The position numbers and the translations under genes were made by a program. Positions 23,278 to 31,905 of a stretch of DNA of 64,000 bases are shown piece after piece; position 1 is the stretch's first letter, and every line of letters starts with the position of its first letter. The DNA is from Streptomyces griseus (GTDB taxonomy: Bacteria; Actinomycetota; Actinomycetes; Streptomycetales; Streptomycetaceae). The notes under the pieces were generated by a model. The model saw nothing but the letters and a program-made list of their open reading frames with translations, did not search any database and had not been told where the DNA came from. The stretch lies in assembly GCF_001715295.1 (NCBI RefSeq), contig NZ_MDKB01000003.1:90892-154891 (forward strand), read 5' to 3'.

Positions 23278-25071
23278 CTATCCTGCCGCGTCCCCGGCGC
23301 TGAGGTCGACCGCGCTGTTCACCAGGCCGATGTGGCTGAACGCCTGCGGGTAGTTGCCGAGCTGGCGCCGGTTCACCGGGTCGTACTCCTCCGCCAGCAG
23401 CCCCACGTCGTTGCGCAGGGCGAGGAGACGCTCGAAGAGTTCCTCGGCCTCCTGGGTCCTGCCCGTCCGCTGCAACGCGTCGACCAGCCAGAACGAGCAG
23501 ACGACGAAGGCGCCCTCGCCGCCGGGCAGACCGTCCACGGACGCGCCCTCGGTGCTGTAGCGGCGGATCAGCCCGTCGTGGGCGAGCTCGTCGCGGACCG
23601 CGTCGACCGTGCCGACGACCCGGGGGTCGTCCGGCGGCAGGAATCCGGTCCGCACGATGAGCAGCGTCGCCGCGTCCAGCTCACGGGAGCCGTAGTACTG
23701 GGTGAAGGTGTTGCGCTCCGGGTCGTAGCCCTTCTCGCAGACCTCGGCGTGCACCGCGTCCCGCATCACCCGCCAGCGGTCGGCGTCGCCGGGCAGCTGG
23801 GGGTACTGCTCCAGGGTGCGTACCGCGCGGTCGGCCGCGACCCACGCCATGATCTTCGAGTGGACGAAGTGCCTCCGCTGTCCCCGGATCTCCCACAGAC
23901 CCTCGTCCGGCTCGCGCCAGGTCGACTCCAGGAAGCCGAGCAGGCTGAGCTGCAGGTTCCAGGCGTGCGGCTTGTCGTCGAGCCCGGCCTCGCGGGCCAC
24001 CCTGAGCGAGTCGATGACCTCGCCGTACACGTCGAGCTGCCGCTGCCGCACGGCCGCGTTGCCCGTGCGGACCGGCCGGGAGTTCTCGTACCCGTTCAGC
24101 CACGGCAGTTCCGTCTCGGGCAGCCGGCGTTCGCCGCCGAGCCCGTACATGATCTGCAGGTCCGCCGGGTCGCCGGCGACGGCCCGCAGCAGCCAGTCCC
24201 GCCAGGCCGCCGCCTCCTCGACGTATCCGGCCGAGATCATGGCCCCGAGCGTGAGGGTGGAGTCCCGCAGCCAGCAGTAGCGGTAGTCCCAGTTCCGTAC
24301 GCCGCCGATCTCCTCCGGCAGGGAGGTGGTCAGGGCGGCCACGATCCCGCCGGTCGGGGCGTAGGTGAGTGCCTTCAGGGTGATGAGGGAGCGGAGCACC
24401 GCCTGCCGGTGCCTGCCCCGGTAGGTGCACTGCGCCGACCACTTCGCCCAGTCGGTGAGGGTGTGCCTCAGCGCCTTGTGCGGATCGATCAGCTTCGGGC
24501 GCGGGGAGTGCGAGGGGTGCCAGGTCAGCACGAACGCCACGCTCTCGCCCTCGGTGACCGTGAAGGAGGAGCAGGTGCTGAACTGCTGGCCCCAGGTCTT
24601 GACCGGTGGCTCACTGCGCAGCCAGACGGAGTCGGGGCCGGCCACCGCGACCCGGTGGCCCTCGGAGCGGCGCATCCACGGCACCACGGAACCGAAGTCG
24701 AAGCGCAGCCGCAGGACCGAACTCATCTCGACGCTGCCGCTGACGCCCTCGACGATCCGCATGACGTCGGGCGCCTTGTCGCGCTGCGGCATGAAGTCGA
24801 TGACCTTGACCGTCCCGGTCCTGGTCTCCCAGTAGGTCTCCAGGACCAGGGAGTCGTCCACGTAGGCGCGCCGGGTGCAGGTGTCGTCGCTGTCCGTGCC
24901 CTGGGGGGCGATGCGCCAGTGGCCGTTGTCCTCGTCGCCCAGGAGGGCGGCGAAGCAGGCACCGGAGTCGAAGCGCGGCAGGCACAGCCAGTCCACGGAA
25001 CCGTTCCTGCCGACCAGGGCGGCGGTCTGGAGATCGCCGATGAGGGCGTAGTCCTCGATGCGTGGGGTCAC
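23278..25071 (-). CDS. Glycoside hydrolase family 15 protein (trehalase/glucoamylase-like)
   Basis: 597 residues. N-terminal beta-sandwich beginning RIEDYALIGDLQTAALVGRNGSVDWLCLPRFDS, a hallmark of GH15 trehalase-like proteins; C-terminal (alpha/alpha)6 barrel with NWDYRYCWLRDS, GLWEIRG (candidate catalytic acid Glu) and LLAEEYDP (candidate base). No signal peptide, so cytoplasmic. Mycobacterial members hydrolyse trehalose; glucoamylase or dextranase activity is possible. Starts at GTG 25071 and is followed by the SDR gene with a 4-nt gap. Confidence 0.9.
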   Translation of the reverse strand: MTPRIEDYALIGDLQTAALVGRNGSVDWLCLPRFDSGACFAALLGDEDNGHWRIAPQGTDSDDTCTRRAYVDDSLVLETYWETRTGTVKVIDFMPQRDKAPDVMRIVEGVSGSVEMSSVLRLRFDFGSVVPWMRRSEGHRVAVAGPDSVWLRSEPPVKTWGQQFSTCSSFTVTEGESVAFVLTWHPSHSPRPKLIDPHKALRHTLTDWAKWSAQCTYRGRHRQAVLRSLITLKALTYAPTGGIVAALTTSLPEEIGGVRNWDYRYCWLRDSTLTLGAMISAGYVEEAAAWRDWLLRAVAGDPADLQIMYGLGGERRLPETELPWLNGYENSRPVRTGNAAVRQRQLDVYGEVIDSLRVAREAGLDDKPHAWNLQLSLLGFLESTWREPDEGLWEIRGQRRHFVHSKIMAWVAADRAVRTLEQYPQLPGDADRWRVMRDAVHAEVCEKGYDPERNTFTQYYGSRELDAATLLIVRTGFLPPDDPRVVGTVDAVRDELAHDGLIRRYSTEGASVDGLPGGEGAFVVCSFWLVDALQRTGRTQEAEELFERLLALRNDVGLLAEEYDPVNRRQLGNYPQAFSHIGLVNSAVDLSAGDAAG

Positions 25072-25141
25072 GCTGTGGCGTCTTCCCGAAGCCGGGCCCT
25101 GTTAAGCAGGACGGCCGGGGCGAAAGCGGTACGGGAAGGAT

Positions 25142-25936
25142 CTACGCGTGTGCCGGCTCCGGCTCGGCGGCCGTCGCGCCGTCCCGGGCGGCCTGGTCGA
25201 GGTCCTTCTTCTCCCGGCGCACGAGAATCACCCAGCCGACGGGGACCCCGGCAGCGAAGAGCCACCACTGGACCGCGTAAGCCATGTGCGGGCCGATGGA
25301 GCCGTCGTCGGGGGCCGCGATCGTCTCGGGACTGCCGTCGGCCGGTTCGGGGGCGGTCAGCTCGAGGTAGCCGCCCATGACCGGGCGGCCGAGCACCTGT
25401 GCCTGCTGGGCGCTGTTGATGAGCATCACCTGGCGGTCCGGCAGACCCGCCAGGTCCTTGATGCCGCTGGCGCCCGTCGTCTCGTCCGCCTTGAGCCGGC
25501 CGGTGACGGTGACCTCGCCGCGTGGCGGCGGCGGGACCTTCGGGAAGGCCTCCTGGGTGGCGGCCGCGGGGACCCAGCCGCGGTTGACGAGGACCGTGCC
25601 ACCGCCCTTGAGGTCCAAGGGGGTCAGTACGAGGACGCCGATGCGCTCGTCCCGCGAGGTACGGCGCCGCACGACCACCTCGTGCGCGGTGTCGAACGTC
25701 CCGGTGGCCGTCACGGTCCGCCAGTAGTCGGAGCGGGGAACCGTGTGCCCCGGTGAGGTGAGACGTGTGACGGGGGCCGGAGCGGCCTCGAGGTTCCGGG
25801 TGATCAGCGCGTTCTGGGCGACGCGGTGCTCATGCCGGTGCAGCTGCCAGAAACCCAGCTCGACCATCGTGGGGATCAGGGCGAGGACGAGGAGGGTGAC
25901 GATCACCCACTGCCGGGTCAACAGGAAGCGGTACAC
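25142..25936 (-). CDS. SURF1-family protein (cytochrome oxidase assembly)
   Basis: 264 residues from GTG 25936. Topology is N-terminal helix (QWVIVTLLVLALIPTMVELGFWQL), a large extracytoplasmic domain and a C-terminal helix (AYAVQWWLFAAGVPVGWVILV), as in SURF1/Shy1. Conserved features include FWQLHRHEHR, VLVNRGWVP and HMAYAVQWW. SURF1 helps insert heme a into the cytochrome c oxidase. The frame is open further upstream to 25999, but the N-terminal helix starts right after the chosen GTG. It runs downstream of the Zn-ribbon gene. Confidence 0.88.
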   Translation of the reverse strand: MYRFLLTRQWVIVTLLVLALIPTMVELGFWQLHRHEHRVAQNALITRNLEAAPAPVTRLTSPGHTVPRSDYWRTVTATGTFDTAHEVVVRRRTSRDERIGVLVLTPLDLKGGGTVLVNRGWVPAAATQEAFPKVPPPPRGEVTVTGRLKADETTGASGIKDLAGLPDRQVMLINSAQQAQVLGRPVMGGYLELTAPEPADGSPETIAAPDDGSIGPHMAYAVQWWLFAAGVPVGWVILVRREKKDLDQAARDGATAAEPEPAHA

Positions 25937-25995
25937 CCCATGACCGTACAACCGGGGCCATGGGGTGCGGCACGGAGGGGTCCCCGTGGGGCCCG

Positions 25996-26229
25996 TCATA
26001 CTTTGTCCACGATGCCCGCCCTTCCCTCGGCCCGGGCGCAGTGACCGCCGCAGTACCAGTGGCCGTCGACCTCGACGCCCTGGCCGATGACCTGCACCCG
26101 GCAGTGCTCACAGATGGGCGCCATGCGGTGGATGGCGCAGGAGAAGCAGTCGAAGACGTGTACCGCCCCCTGCGCGTGCACCTCGAAGGACATCCCGTAG
26201 TCGTTTCCGCAAACCTCACAACGTGCCAT
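25996..26229 (-). CDS. Small Cys-rich zinc-ribbon protein
   Basis: 77 residues with three CxxC-type pairs and His ligands: ARCEVCGNDY, HVFDCFSCAIHR, PICEHCRVQV and WYCGGHCAR. Likely binds two zinc ions. Conserved in actinobacteria, function unknown. No SD; CACCCT lies 7 nt before ATG 26229, so a leaderless message is possible. Followed by SURF1. Confidence 0.8.
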   Translation of the reverse strand: MARCEVCGNDYGMSFEVHAQGAVHVFDCFSCAIHRMAPICEHCRVQVIGQGVEVDGHWYCGGHCARAEGRAGIVDKV

Positions 26230-26292
26230 GCGCCACAGGGTGGGATGCCGGGCGGCGGCGGGCGAGCGGTTGACGGGCGAGTCGTGGCCGGT

Positions 26293-27294
26293 TCACTCCG
26301 ATGACGGTGACGGCGGGGGCACCGCCACCGTGCGGGCCGGGGCCACGTCACGCAGCAGATGGGTGAAGGCGCTCTCCTCCACGATCGGGGTACCGAACGA
26401 CTTCGCCTTGACGGTCTTGGACGTCGCCGAGTCCGGATCGTTGGTGACGAGCAGACTCGTCAGCCGGGAGACGCTGGTCGCCACGTGCAGCCCGGCTTCC
26501 ACCGCCCGGTCCTCCAGGAGCTCGCGGTCGACGGAGGTGTCCCCGGAGAACGCCACCCGCATGCCCTGCATCAGGGGCCGGTCCGGCCGGTACCTGCCCG
26601 GGTTCGGGTACGGACACGCGGGGCGCCTGCGTGCGGGGCGCCAGCTGCCCTGGGCGCGGGACGGCCGGTAGCCGGCGCGCGGGACGACGGGGGAGTCCTG
26701 CCACTCGGTCAGCGGGCGGCACTCCAGCAACGGCAGGCGCACACCGTCCCGGGCCGCCGCGTGCAGGCTCGGCCGGAACGCCTCGGCCAGCACCCGGGCG
26801 TCGTCCAGCGCGTGGTGCGCGCGCTGCTGGACCACACCGAAGTGCGCGGCCAGCGACTCCAGCTTGTGGTTGGGCAGGGGCAGCCGGAGCTCCTTGGAGA
26901 GCGCGATGGTGCACAGGCGCTGCTCCACGGGCGCGGTGACCGCAGCCCGCGCGTACTCCCTGGCCAGCATCGACCAGTCGAACGCCGCGTTGTGCGCGAC
27001 GAGCACCCGCCCGGCGAGACGTTCGGACAGTTGCGTGGCCACCTCCGGGAAGAGGGGCGCGCCCTCCAGTACGTCGCTGGTCAGCCCGTGGATCCAGACC
27101 GGGCCCGGATCCCGCTCGGGATTCACCAGCGTGTACCAGTGGTCCTCGACGTTGCCCAGGGCGTCCAGGCGGTAGACGGCGGCGGAGACTATCCGGTCGT
27201 CGCGGGCGAGTCCGGTGGTCTCCACGTCGACGACCGCGTACCCCCGGGGGTACGCGGTCGGCCACGGCACTGCGGTCTGACGGTCGTCGAGCAT
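26293..27294 (-). CDS. DnaQ-like DEDDh 3'-5' exonuclease with C-terminal BRCT domain
   Basis: 333 residues. Exonuclease domain: Exo I YAVVDVETTGL (DxE), Exo II VAHNAAFDWSML, Exo III HHALDDARVLAE (His and Asp). A linker of about 60 Arg/Pro-rich residues leads to a BRCT domain (MRVAFSGDTSVDRELLEDRA ... LVTNDPDSATSKTVKA). Such proteins resemble the epsilon proofreading subunit and are thought to act in repair; the BRCT may bind phosphoproteins or DNA ends. ATG 27294 follows a TATTCT hexamer by 8 nt, with no SD, suggesting a leaderless message. The frame stays open to 27915 by GC bias only. Confidence 0.88.
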   Translation of the reverse strand: MLDDRQTAVPWPTAYPRGYAVVDVETTGLARDDRIVSAAVYRLDALGNVEDHWYTLVNPERDPGPVWIHGLTSDVLEGAPLFPEVATQLSERLAGRVLVAHNAAFDWSMLAREYARAAVTAPVEQRLCTIALSKELRLPLPNHKLESLAAHFGVVQQRAHHALDDARVLAEAFRPSLHAAARDGVRLPLLECRPLTEWQDSPVVPRAGYRPSRAQGSWRPARRRPACPYPNPGRYRPDRPLMQGMRVAFSGDTSVDRELLEDRAVEAGLHVATSVSRLTSLLVTNDPDSATSKTVKAKSFGTPIVEESAFTHLLRDVAPARTVAVPPPSPSSE

Positions 27295-27453
27295 GGTCAC
27301 AGAGAATACGGGCCGGGACCGACAGCCTCCTATCCGGTCGGCCGGGGCCGAGGGCGGGACGTGAACCCCGGAGGCGCGCTGCGGAGTTGGCGGCCGCGCC
27401 CGGCAGGGCGGGTCGAGGTGCGCCGGGCGAGGGTGCGGTGAGACGCTTCCGGG

Positions 27454-28173
27454 GTGACGGAGACGCAGCCGCAGGACCACAACGAACCGCACGAAAACGG
27501 ACTCGGGGTCCGGCTCAACTGGCTGCGGGCCGCCGTGCTCGGGGCCAACGACGGTGTGGTCTCCACCGCCGGCCTCGTGGTCGGCGTGGCCGGGGCCACC
27601 CAGGACCGCGGCACCCTGGTGACCGCCGGGCTGGCCGGACTGCTCGCGGGTTCCCTGTCGATGGCGGCGGGGGAGTACGTGTCGGTGTCCACCCAGCGCG
27701 ACTCGGAGAGGGCGGCGCTCGCCATGGAGAAGCGCGAGCTGGCGGAGACCCCCGAGGCCGAACTCGTCGAACTGGCGGGCATGCTGGAGGACAAGGGGCT
27801 GAGCGCGGAGGTCGCCCGGGAGGCCGCCGCCCAGCTCACCCGGCGCGACGCCCTGCGCGCGCACGCCGAGGTCGAACTGGGCATCGACCCCGACGAGCTG
27901 ACCAACCCCTGGCACGCGGCGGGCGCGAGCTTCCTGGCCTTCACGGTCGGGGCGCTGCTGCCGCTGCTGGCCATCGTGCTGCCGCCCGTCGCGGTGCGGC
28001 TGCCCGTCACGGTCGTCTCGGTGCTCGCCGCGCTGGCCTTCACCGGCTGGTGGAGCGCGCGACTGGGCGAGGCGCCGGCGGGGCGTGCGGTGCTGCGGAA
28101 CACGGCCGGGGGAGCGGTGGCGATGGCGGTGACGTACGCGGTGGGGGCGCTGCTGGGCGCGGCGGGGGTGTAG
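27454..28173 (+). CDS. VIT1/CCC1-family Fe/Mn transporter
   Basis: 239 residues. The signature GANDGVVSTAGLVVGVAGA in helix 1 and the acidic helix GSLSMAAGEYVSVSTQRDSE identify the VIT family. The cytoplasmic metal-binding region is Glu-rich (AMEKRELAETPEAELVELAGM). About five membrane helices. Members move Fe2+/Mn2+ out of the cytosol; role here is metal detoxification by inference. GTG 27454; no strong SD. Confidence 0.9.
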   Translation: MTETQPQDHNEPHENGLGVRLNWLRAAVLGANDGVVSTAGLVVGVAGATQDRGTLVTAGLAGLLAGSLSMAAGEYVSVSTQRDSERAALAMEKRELAETPEAELVELAGMLEDKGLSAEVAREAAAQLTRRDALRAHAEVELGIDPDELTNPWHAAGASFLAFTVGALLPLLAIVLPPVAVRLPVTVVSVLAALAFTGWWSARLGEAPAGRAVLRNTAGGAVAMAVTYAVGALLGAAGV

Positions 28174-28234
28174 ACCGGGGGCCGGAGGCGTGCCGGGGTG
28201 CCGGGCGGCGTCCGCGGGGACGGACGCTCACGGG

Positions 28235-28309
28235 CCGAGGTGCTCAGGGGCCGAGGTGTGTGGGGTCTGCGGTGCCGGCGGCCCGAGGTGCTCGACGCCC
28301 GAGGTGCTC
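28235..28309 (+). repeat. Imperfect direct repeats CCGAGGTGCTC
   Basis: CCGAGGTGCTC occurs at 28235-28245, 28283-28293 and 28299-28309, and a shorter CCGAGGTGtg at 28251-28260. The cluster lies in the 255-bp gap between the VIT gene and the sterol-desaturase gene. Function unknown. Confidence 0.6.
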
Positions 28310-28416
28310 ACGACCCATGAGACGTGGGGGTCTTGGCGGGATCCGACAACCACTCCTGACGCCAGGTCTCACATACTTGTCGGTAACAACCTCTATGCGT
28401 AGCCCCCCGGCGGCTC

Positions 28417-28422
28417 TACGGT
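28417..28422 (+). promoter_or_regulatory. Candidate -10 box of a leaderless transcript
   Basis: TACGGT, 6 nt before ATG 28429 of the sterol-desaturase-like gene, which has no SD. Confidence 0.4.
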
Positions 28423-28428
28423 GCTCGG

Positions 28429-29322
28429 ATGGAGCCGAACCTGCCCGATGTCGTGCTGTGGTCCATCCCCGCCTTCGTGCTGCTCACCGTCCTGGAGGTG
28501 GCGGTCCACCGGCTTCACCCGGACGAGGAAGCCACCGGGTACGACGCCCGGGACGCCGCCACCAGCGTCACCATGGGGCTGGGCAGCCTGGTCTTCGACC
28601 TGCTGTGGAAGATACCCATCGTGGCCGTCTACACCGCGGTGTACGAACTGACCCCGCTGCGCCTCCCCGTCCTGTGGTGGACCGTCCTGCTGATGCTGCT
28701 CGCCCAGGACTTCCTCTACTACTGGTCCCACCGGGGACACCACGTCGTCCGGATCCTCTGGGCCTGCCACGTGGTCCACCACTCGAGCCGGAAGTTCAAC
28801 CTCACCACCGCCCTGCGCCAGCCCTGGACCTCACTGACCGTCTGGCCGTTCTACGTCCCCCTCGTCGCCTGCGGGGTCCACCCGGCGGCGCTCGCCTTCT
28901 GTTCCTCGGTCAACCTCGTCTACCAGTTCTGGGTGCACACCGAGCGGATCGGCACGCTGCCCCGTCCCTTCGAGTACGTCCTCAACACGCCCTCGCACCA
29001 CCGGGTGCACCACGCCTCCCAGGGCGGTTATCTCGACCGGAACTTCGGCGGCATCCTGATCGTCTGGGACCGGCTCTTCGGCTCCTTCGCCCCCGAGACC
29101 GAGCGGCCCGTCTTCGGCCTCACCAAGAACATCGCCACCCACAATCCCGTCCGCGTCGCCACGCACGAGTACGCCGCCATCGCGCGGGACGTACGCGCGG
29201 CCGGCAGCTGGAGCGAGCGGGCGGGCCGGATCTTCCGCGGACCCGGCTGGCAGCCCGCCGGAAGGGTGCCGGAGGACCGGGTGCCGGTGCAGCCGCGCGT
29301 CACCACCGAGCGCGCCGGATGA
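28429..29322 (+). CDS. Sterol desaturase / fatty acid hydroxylase superfamily protein
   Basis: 297 residues, four to five membrane helices. Di-iron His clusters: WSHRGHH, CHVVHHSS, WVHTERI and NTPSHHRVHHA. This superfamily includes sterol desaturases, carotenoid hydroxylases and alkylglycerol monooxygenase, which breaks ether lipids. Its stop overlaps the start of a lysoplasmalogenase-type gene (ATGA), which points to lipid metabolism and perhaps to ether lipids. Substrate unknown. Confidence 0.88.
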   Translation: MEPNLPDVVLWSIPAFVLLTVLEVAVHRLHPDEEATGYDARDAATSVTMGLGSLVFDLLWKIPIVAVYTAVYELTPLRLPVLWWTVLLMLLAQDFLYYWSHRGHHVVRILWACHVVHHSSRKFNLTTALRQPWTSLTVWPFYVPLVACGVHPAALAFCSSVNLVYQFWVHTERIGTLPRPFEYVLNTPSHHRVHHASQGGYLDRNFGGILIVWDRLFGSFAPETERPVFGLTKNIATHNPVRVATHEYAAIARDVRAAGSWSERAGRIFRGPGWQPAGRVPEDRVPVQPRVTTERAG

Positions 29323-29990
29323 GGCGCCCCGCCGGCGCCCCCCGGGGTGCCGCCCGCCCCCTGCTCGTCGCCTTCCTCGCGGTGGCCGCACTGGACCTGG
29401 CCGGCCTGCTGGCCGGCGTGTCCGCCGCCCACCTCGTCGCCAAGCCACTGCTGATGCCGCTGCTGGCCGCCTACGCGGTCGCCCGGGGAGGCCCCCGGCT
29501 TCTCGTCGCCGCCCTGCTGGCGGGCTGGGGCGGGGACGTGCTGTTGCTGTCCGGCGAGGACGCCGCCTTCCTCGCCGGAATGGCCTGCTTCGCCGCCGGC
29601 CACCTCTGCTATCTCCTGCTCTTCGGCCGCGCCGGTGTCCGGGCCGCCGCCGGACTCGCCTACGCCGCCGTCCTCGTGGCCTTCGTCGCGTTCCTGTGGC
29701 CCGGCCTGCCGGGTGAACTGCGCGCCCCGCTGACCGGCTACGGCCTGCTGCTCACCGCCATGGCCTGGCGGGCCGGCGCCCTCGGTCCCCGCGCCGCACT
29801 CGGCGGCGCGCTGTTCCTGCTCTCCGACGGGCTCATCGCCGCCGGTATCGCGGACCGGGCGCAGCCGCCCGCCCACGACTTCTGGATCATGCTGACCTAC
29901 CTGGCCGCCCAGTACCTGCTCACCGAGGGGGCACTCGCCGCCCGCGTGCGTCCCGCCCGGGCGGACCGCGCGGCGGACGTCGGGAACTGA
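29319..29990 (+). CDS. YhhN/TMEM86-family protein (lysoplasmalogenase type)
   Basis: 223 residues, about eight hydrophobic segments. Family pattern: HLVAKPLLMPLLAAYAV, GWGGDVLLLSG, AFLAGMACFAAGHLCYLLLF, ALFLLSDGLIA and HDFWIMLTYLAAQYLL. TMEM86B cleaves the vinyl-ether bond of lysoplasmalogens; conserved Asp residues (in GGDVLL and SDGLI) match the proposed catalytic ones. ATG 29319 overlaps the previous stop. Assignment to the family is firm; activity in this organism is not known. Confidence 0.85.
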   Translation: MRRPAGAPRGAARPLLVAFLAVAALDLAGLLAGVSAAHLVAKPLLMPLLAAYAVARGGPRLLVAALLAGWGGDVLLLSGEDAAFLAGMACFAAGHLCYLLLFGRAGVRAAAGLAYAAVLVAFVAFLWPGLPGELRAPLTGYGLLLTAMAWRAGALGPRAALGGALFLLSDGLIAAGIADRAQPPAHDFWIMLTYLAAQYLLTEGALAARVRPARADRAADVGN

Positions 29991-30017
29991 GCCGGGCGCC
30001 CCCGGTTCCGTACGGCG

Positions 30018-30054
30018 GAGGGGGCCGGGGGCAGTCGTTGCCCCCGGCCCCCTC
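30018..30054. terminator. Strong bidirectional hairpin
   Basis: 16-bp inverted repeat GAGGGGGCCGGGGGCA (30018-30033) / TGCCCCCGGCCCCCTC (30039-30054), loop 5 nt, between convergent genes. Confidence 0.7.
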
Positions 30055-30074
30055 GTCAGGTCGTGCGGGGCGCG

Positions 30075-31607
30075 TTACCTGCGGACCGCGTCCAGCGCGT
30101 CCACCACACCGGCTCCGTAGAAGCCGTTGTAGTCGGCGTCGCCCTCGCAGACCGCGTCGACGGTGCCGTCACTGTCGATGTCGTACGGGGCGCCGCACGC
30201 CGTGGCGTCGGCCTGGTGGGTCAGCAGCGCCTTCACCGTGCGCGGCGAGGCGTGCGGGTGGGTCGACTTGATCAGGGCCACGACGCCCGCGACGTGCGGG
30301 GAGGCCATGGACGTACCGGCCTTGTAGCCGAACCCGCCACCGGGGAGGGTGGACAGGATCAGGCCACTGGTGGCCGGCGGTGCCGGGGTCTGGTAGGCCG
30401 TGCGGTCACCGCCCGGGGCCGCGACGTCGATGACGCCGAGACCGTAGTTGGAGTACGAGGCCTTCAGGCCCTTCGCGCCGGTCGCGGAGACCGTCACGAC
30501 ACCCGGCAGCATGGTCGGGATGTCCGGGCACTCGCTCGGGTCGACCGTGCGGGTGACCGTCGTCGTGTCGTTCGGGCTCGTCGTGTCCTCGATGGCGTCG
30601 AGGGCCAGGTCGTGGTCCGAGTTGCCGGCCGCGGCGACGTTGACGACGCCCTTGCCCTCCGCGTAGCGGGTGGCACGGGTGACCGCCTCGACCAGGGCGC
30701 CCTGGTCGGGGTCGTTCTTGCAGTTGAACAGCCACGGGTCGGTGTAGTAGCTGTTGTTCGTCACGTCGACGCCGTGCTCGGCGGCCCAGACGAAGCCGCA
30801 GACGACGGCCTCGGTGTAGAAGAAGCCGTCCGGGTTGGACACCTTGATGCCGGAGACCTTCACGCCGGGCGCGACACCGGTGATGCCGGTGCCGTTCTTC
30901 GCCGCCGCTATGGTGCCGGCCACGTGCGTGCCGTGGTCGCTCTCCCCGGCGGCGGGGCGCCAGGCGCCGTCCGTCGTGTCCGGAGCGCCGGACACGCAGT
31001 TCACCGAGGCCCGGCGGTCGAAGTTCGGCGCCAGGTCCGGGTGCGTGTCGTCCACACCCGTGTCGATGACGGCGACCGTGACCTTGCTGCTGCCGAGCGA
31101 CTTCTCGTGCGCCTTGTCCGCCTTTATGGCGGGCAGGTCCCACTGCAGGGGCTCCATCGGGTCCTGACCCGCCGTCGCCTCCGCGGCCGCGGCCTCCGCC
31201 TGCGCCGCGGTGAGGGGCTGCTCGACTCCGATGTCCTTCGTGGCCTGCGGAACGATCGGGTTGGTGCGGGTGGCACCCGCCGAGACCACGCCCCGGACCT
31301 TGCGGACCGAGGCGGCGAAGCCGGGGTCCTTCGAGTGGACGACGATGACGCCGATCTTGTCGTACGACGTGATGACGGTGCCACCCGCCCGGGTTATCGC
31401 CTTCTTCACCTGCTTGACGGTGCCCTGACCGCCCCGCGTGTTCACCACGTACGACAACTCGGGGCCGTCGGCCCGGACCGCCGCGGCCGGCTCGTCCACG
31501 GGTGCCGCCGCAGCGATCCCCGTCGGGAGGAAACCGAGCGAGGCCGTGAGGGCGAGTCCGACGGCCGGCGCGAGTACGCGGGTCCGTCCGGATGCCAGAT
31601 GAGCCAT
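30075..31607 (-). CDS. Secreted subtilisin-like serine protease (S8)
   Basis: 510 residues. Signal peptide ending at GIAAAAPVDE, a propeptide of about 130 residues (I9-like), then the S8 domain with Asp in VTVAVIDTGVDDTHPD, His in SDHGTHVAGT and Ser in AGTSMASPHVAG; the oxyanion Asn lies in NVAAAGNSD. Several Cys pairs in the mature part could form disulfides. Secreted by Sec and self-processed. SD GGAGAA before ATG 31607. Divergent from the DUF485-actP operon; the intergenic region has a palindrome that could bind a regulator. Confidence 0.92.
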   Translation of the reverse strand: MAHLASGRTRVLAPAVGLALTASLGFLPTGIAAAAPVDEPAAAVRADGPELSYVVNTRGGQGTVKQVKKAITRAGGTVITSYDKIGVIVVHSKDPGFAASVRKVRGVVSAGATRTNPIVPQATKDIGVEQPLTAAQAEAAAAEATAGQDPMEPLQWDLPAIKADKAHEKSLGSSKVTVAVIDTGVDDTHPDLAPNFDRRASVNCVSGAPDTTDGAWRPAAGESDHGTHVAGTIAAAKNGTGITGVAPGVKVSGIKVSNPDGFFYTEAVVCGFVWAAEHGVDVTNNSYYTDPWLFNCKNDPDQGALVEAVTRATRYAEGKGVVNVAAAGNSDHDLALDAIEDTTSPNDTTTVTRTVDPSECPDIPTMLPGVVTVSATGAKGLKASYSNYGLGVIDVAAPGGDRTAYQTPAPPATSGLILSTLPGGGFGYKAGTSMASPHVAGVVALIKSTHPHASPRTVKALLTHQADATACGAPYDIDSDGTVDAVCEGDADYNGFYGAGVVDALDAVRR

Positions 31608-31680
31608 GGGTTCTCCACATCATCCGTGCTTGATGGCCGGACACAAGTCTGTATCCGGTCACGTACATGACGAGTGAAGT

Positions 31681-31700
31681 TATCGCTGATCAGTGCGATA
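31681..31700. promoter_or_regulatory. Palindrome in the protease/actP intergenic region
   Basis: TATCGC-TGATCAGT-GCGATA: 6-bp arms with an 8-nt spacer, in an AT-richer patch 74 bp upstream of the protease start. Candidate operator; regulator unknown. Confidence 0.4.
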
Positions 31701-31820
31701 CATCAATGAATATGGGCAAGTGAGTTCGAGGTGTGATCTGAAGGGGTGACACCCGCAGACGTCAGTCCGAGAAGGACTAACCCCCGGTGAACCGCTTCGC
31801 CGCGCTCTCCGTGCCGTTGT

Positions 31821-31858
31821 CAGGGAGTCGTACCGCACCCCACTCCGAGGACTCCCTG
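31821..31858 (+). promoter_or_regulatory. Leader hairpin before the DUF485-actP operon
   Basis: CAGGGAGTC (31821-31829) pairs with GACTCCCTG (31850-31858), ending 47 nt before the GTG start. Together with AGTCC/GGACT further upstream it makes a structured 5' leader of unknown role. Confidence 0.35.
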
Positions 31859-31905
31859 TGAAGATCACCGTCCCGACCACCGCACCCGCGTCGCGAGGAG
31901 AATCC

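Noticed and set aside
27387..29990. 867-codon plus-strand frame spanning the VIT and sterol-desaturase genes
   Set aside because: Only its last 223 codons are real (the YhhN-type gene); the rest is out of frame with two recognisable proteins.
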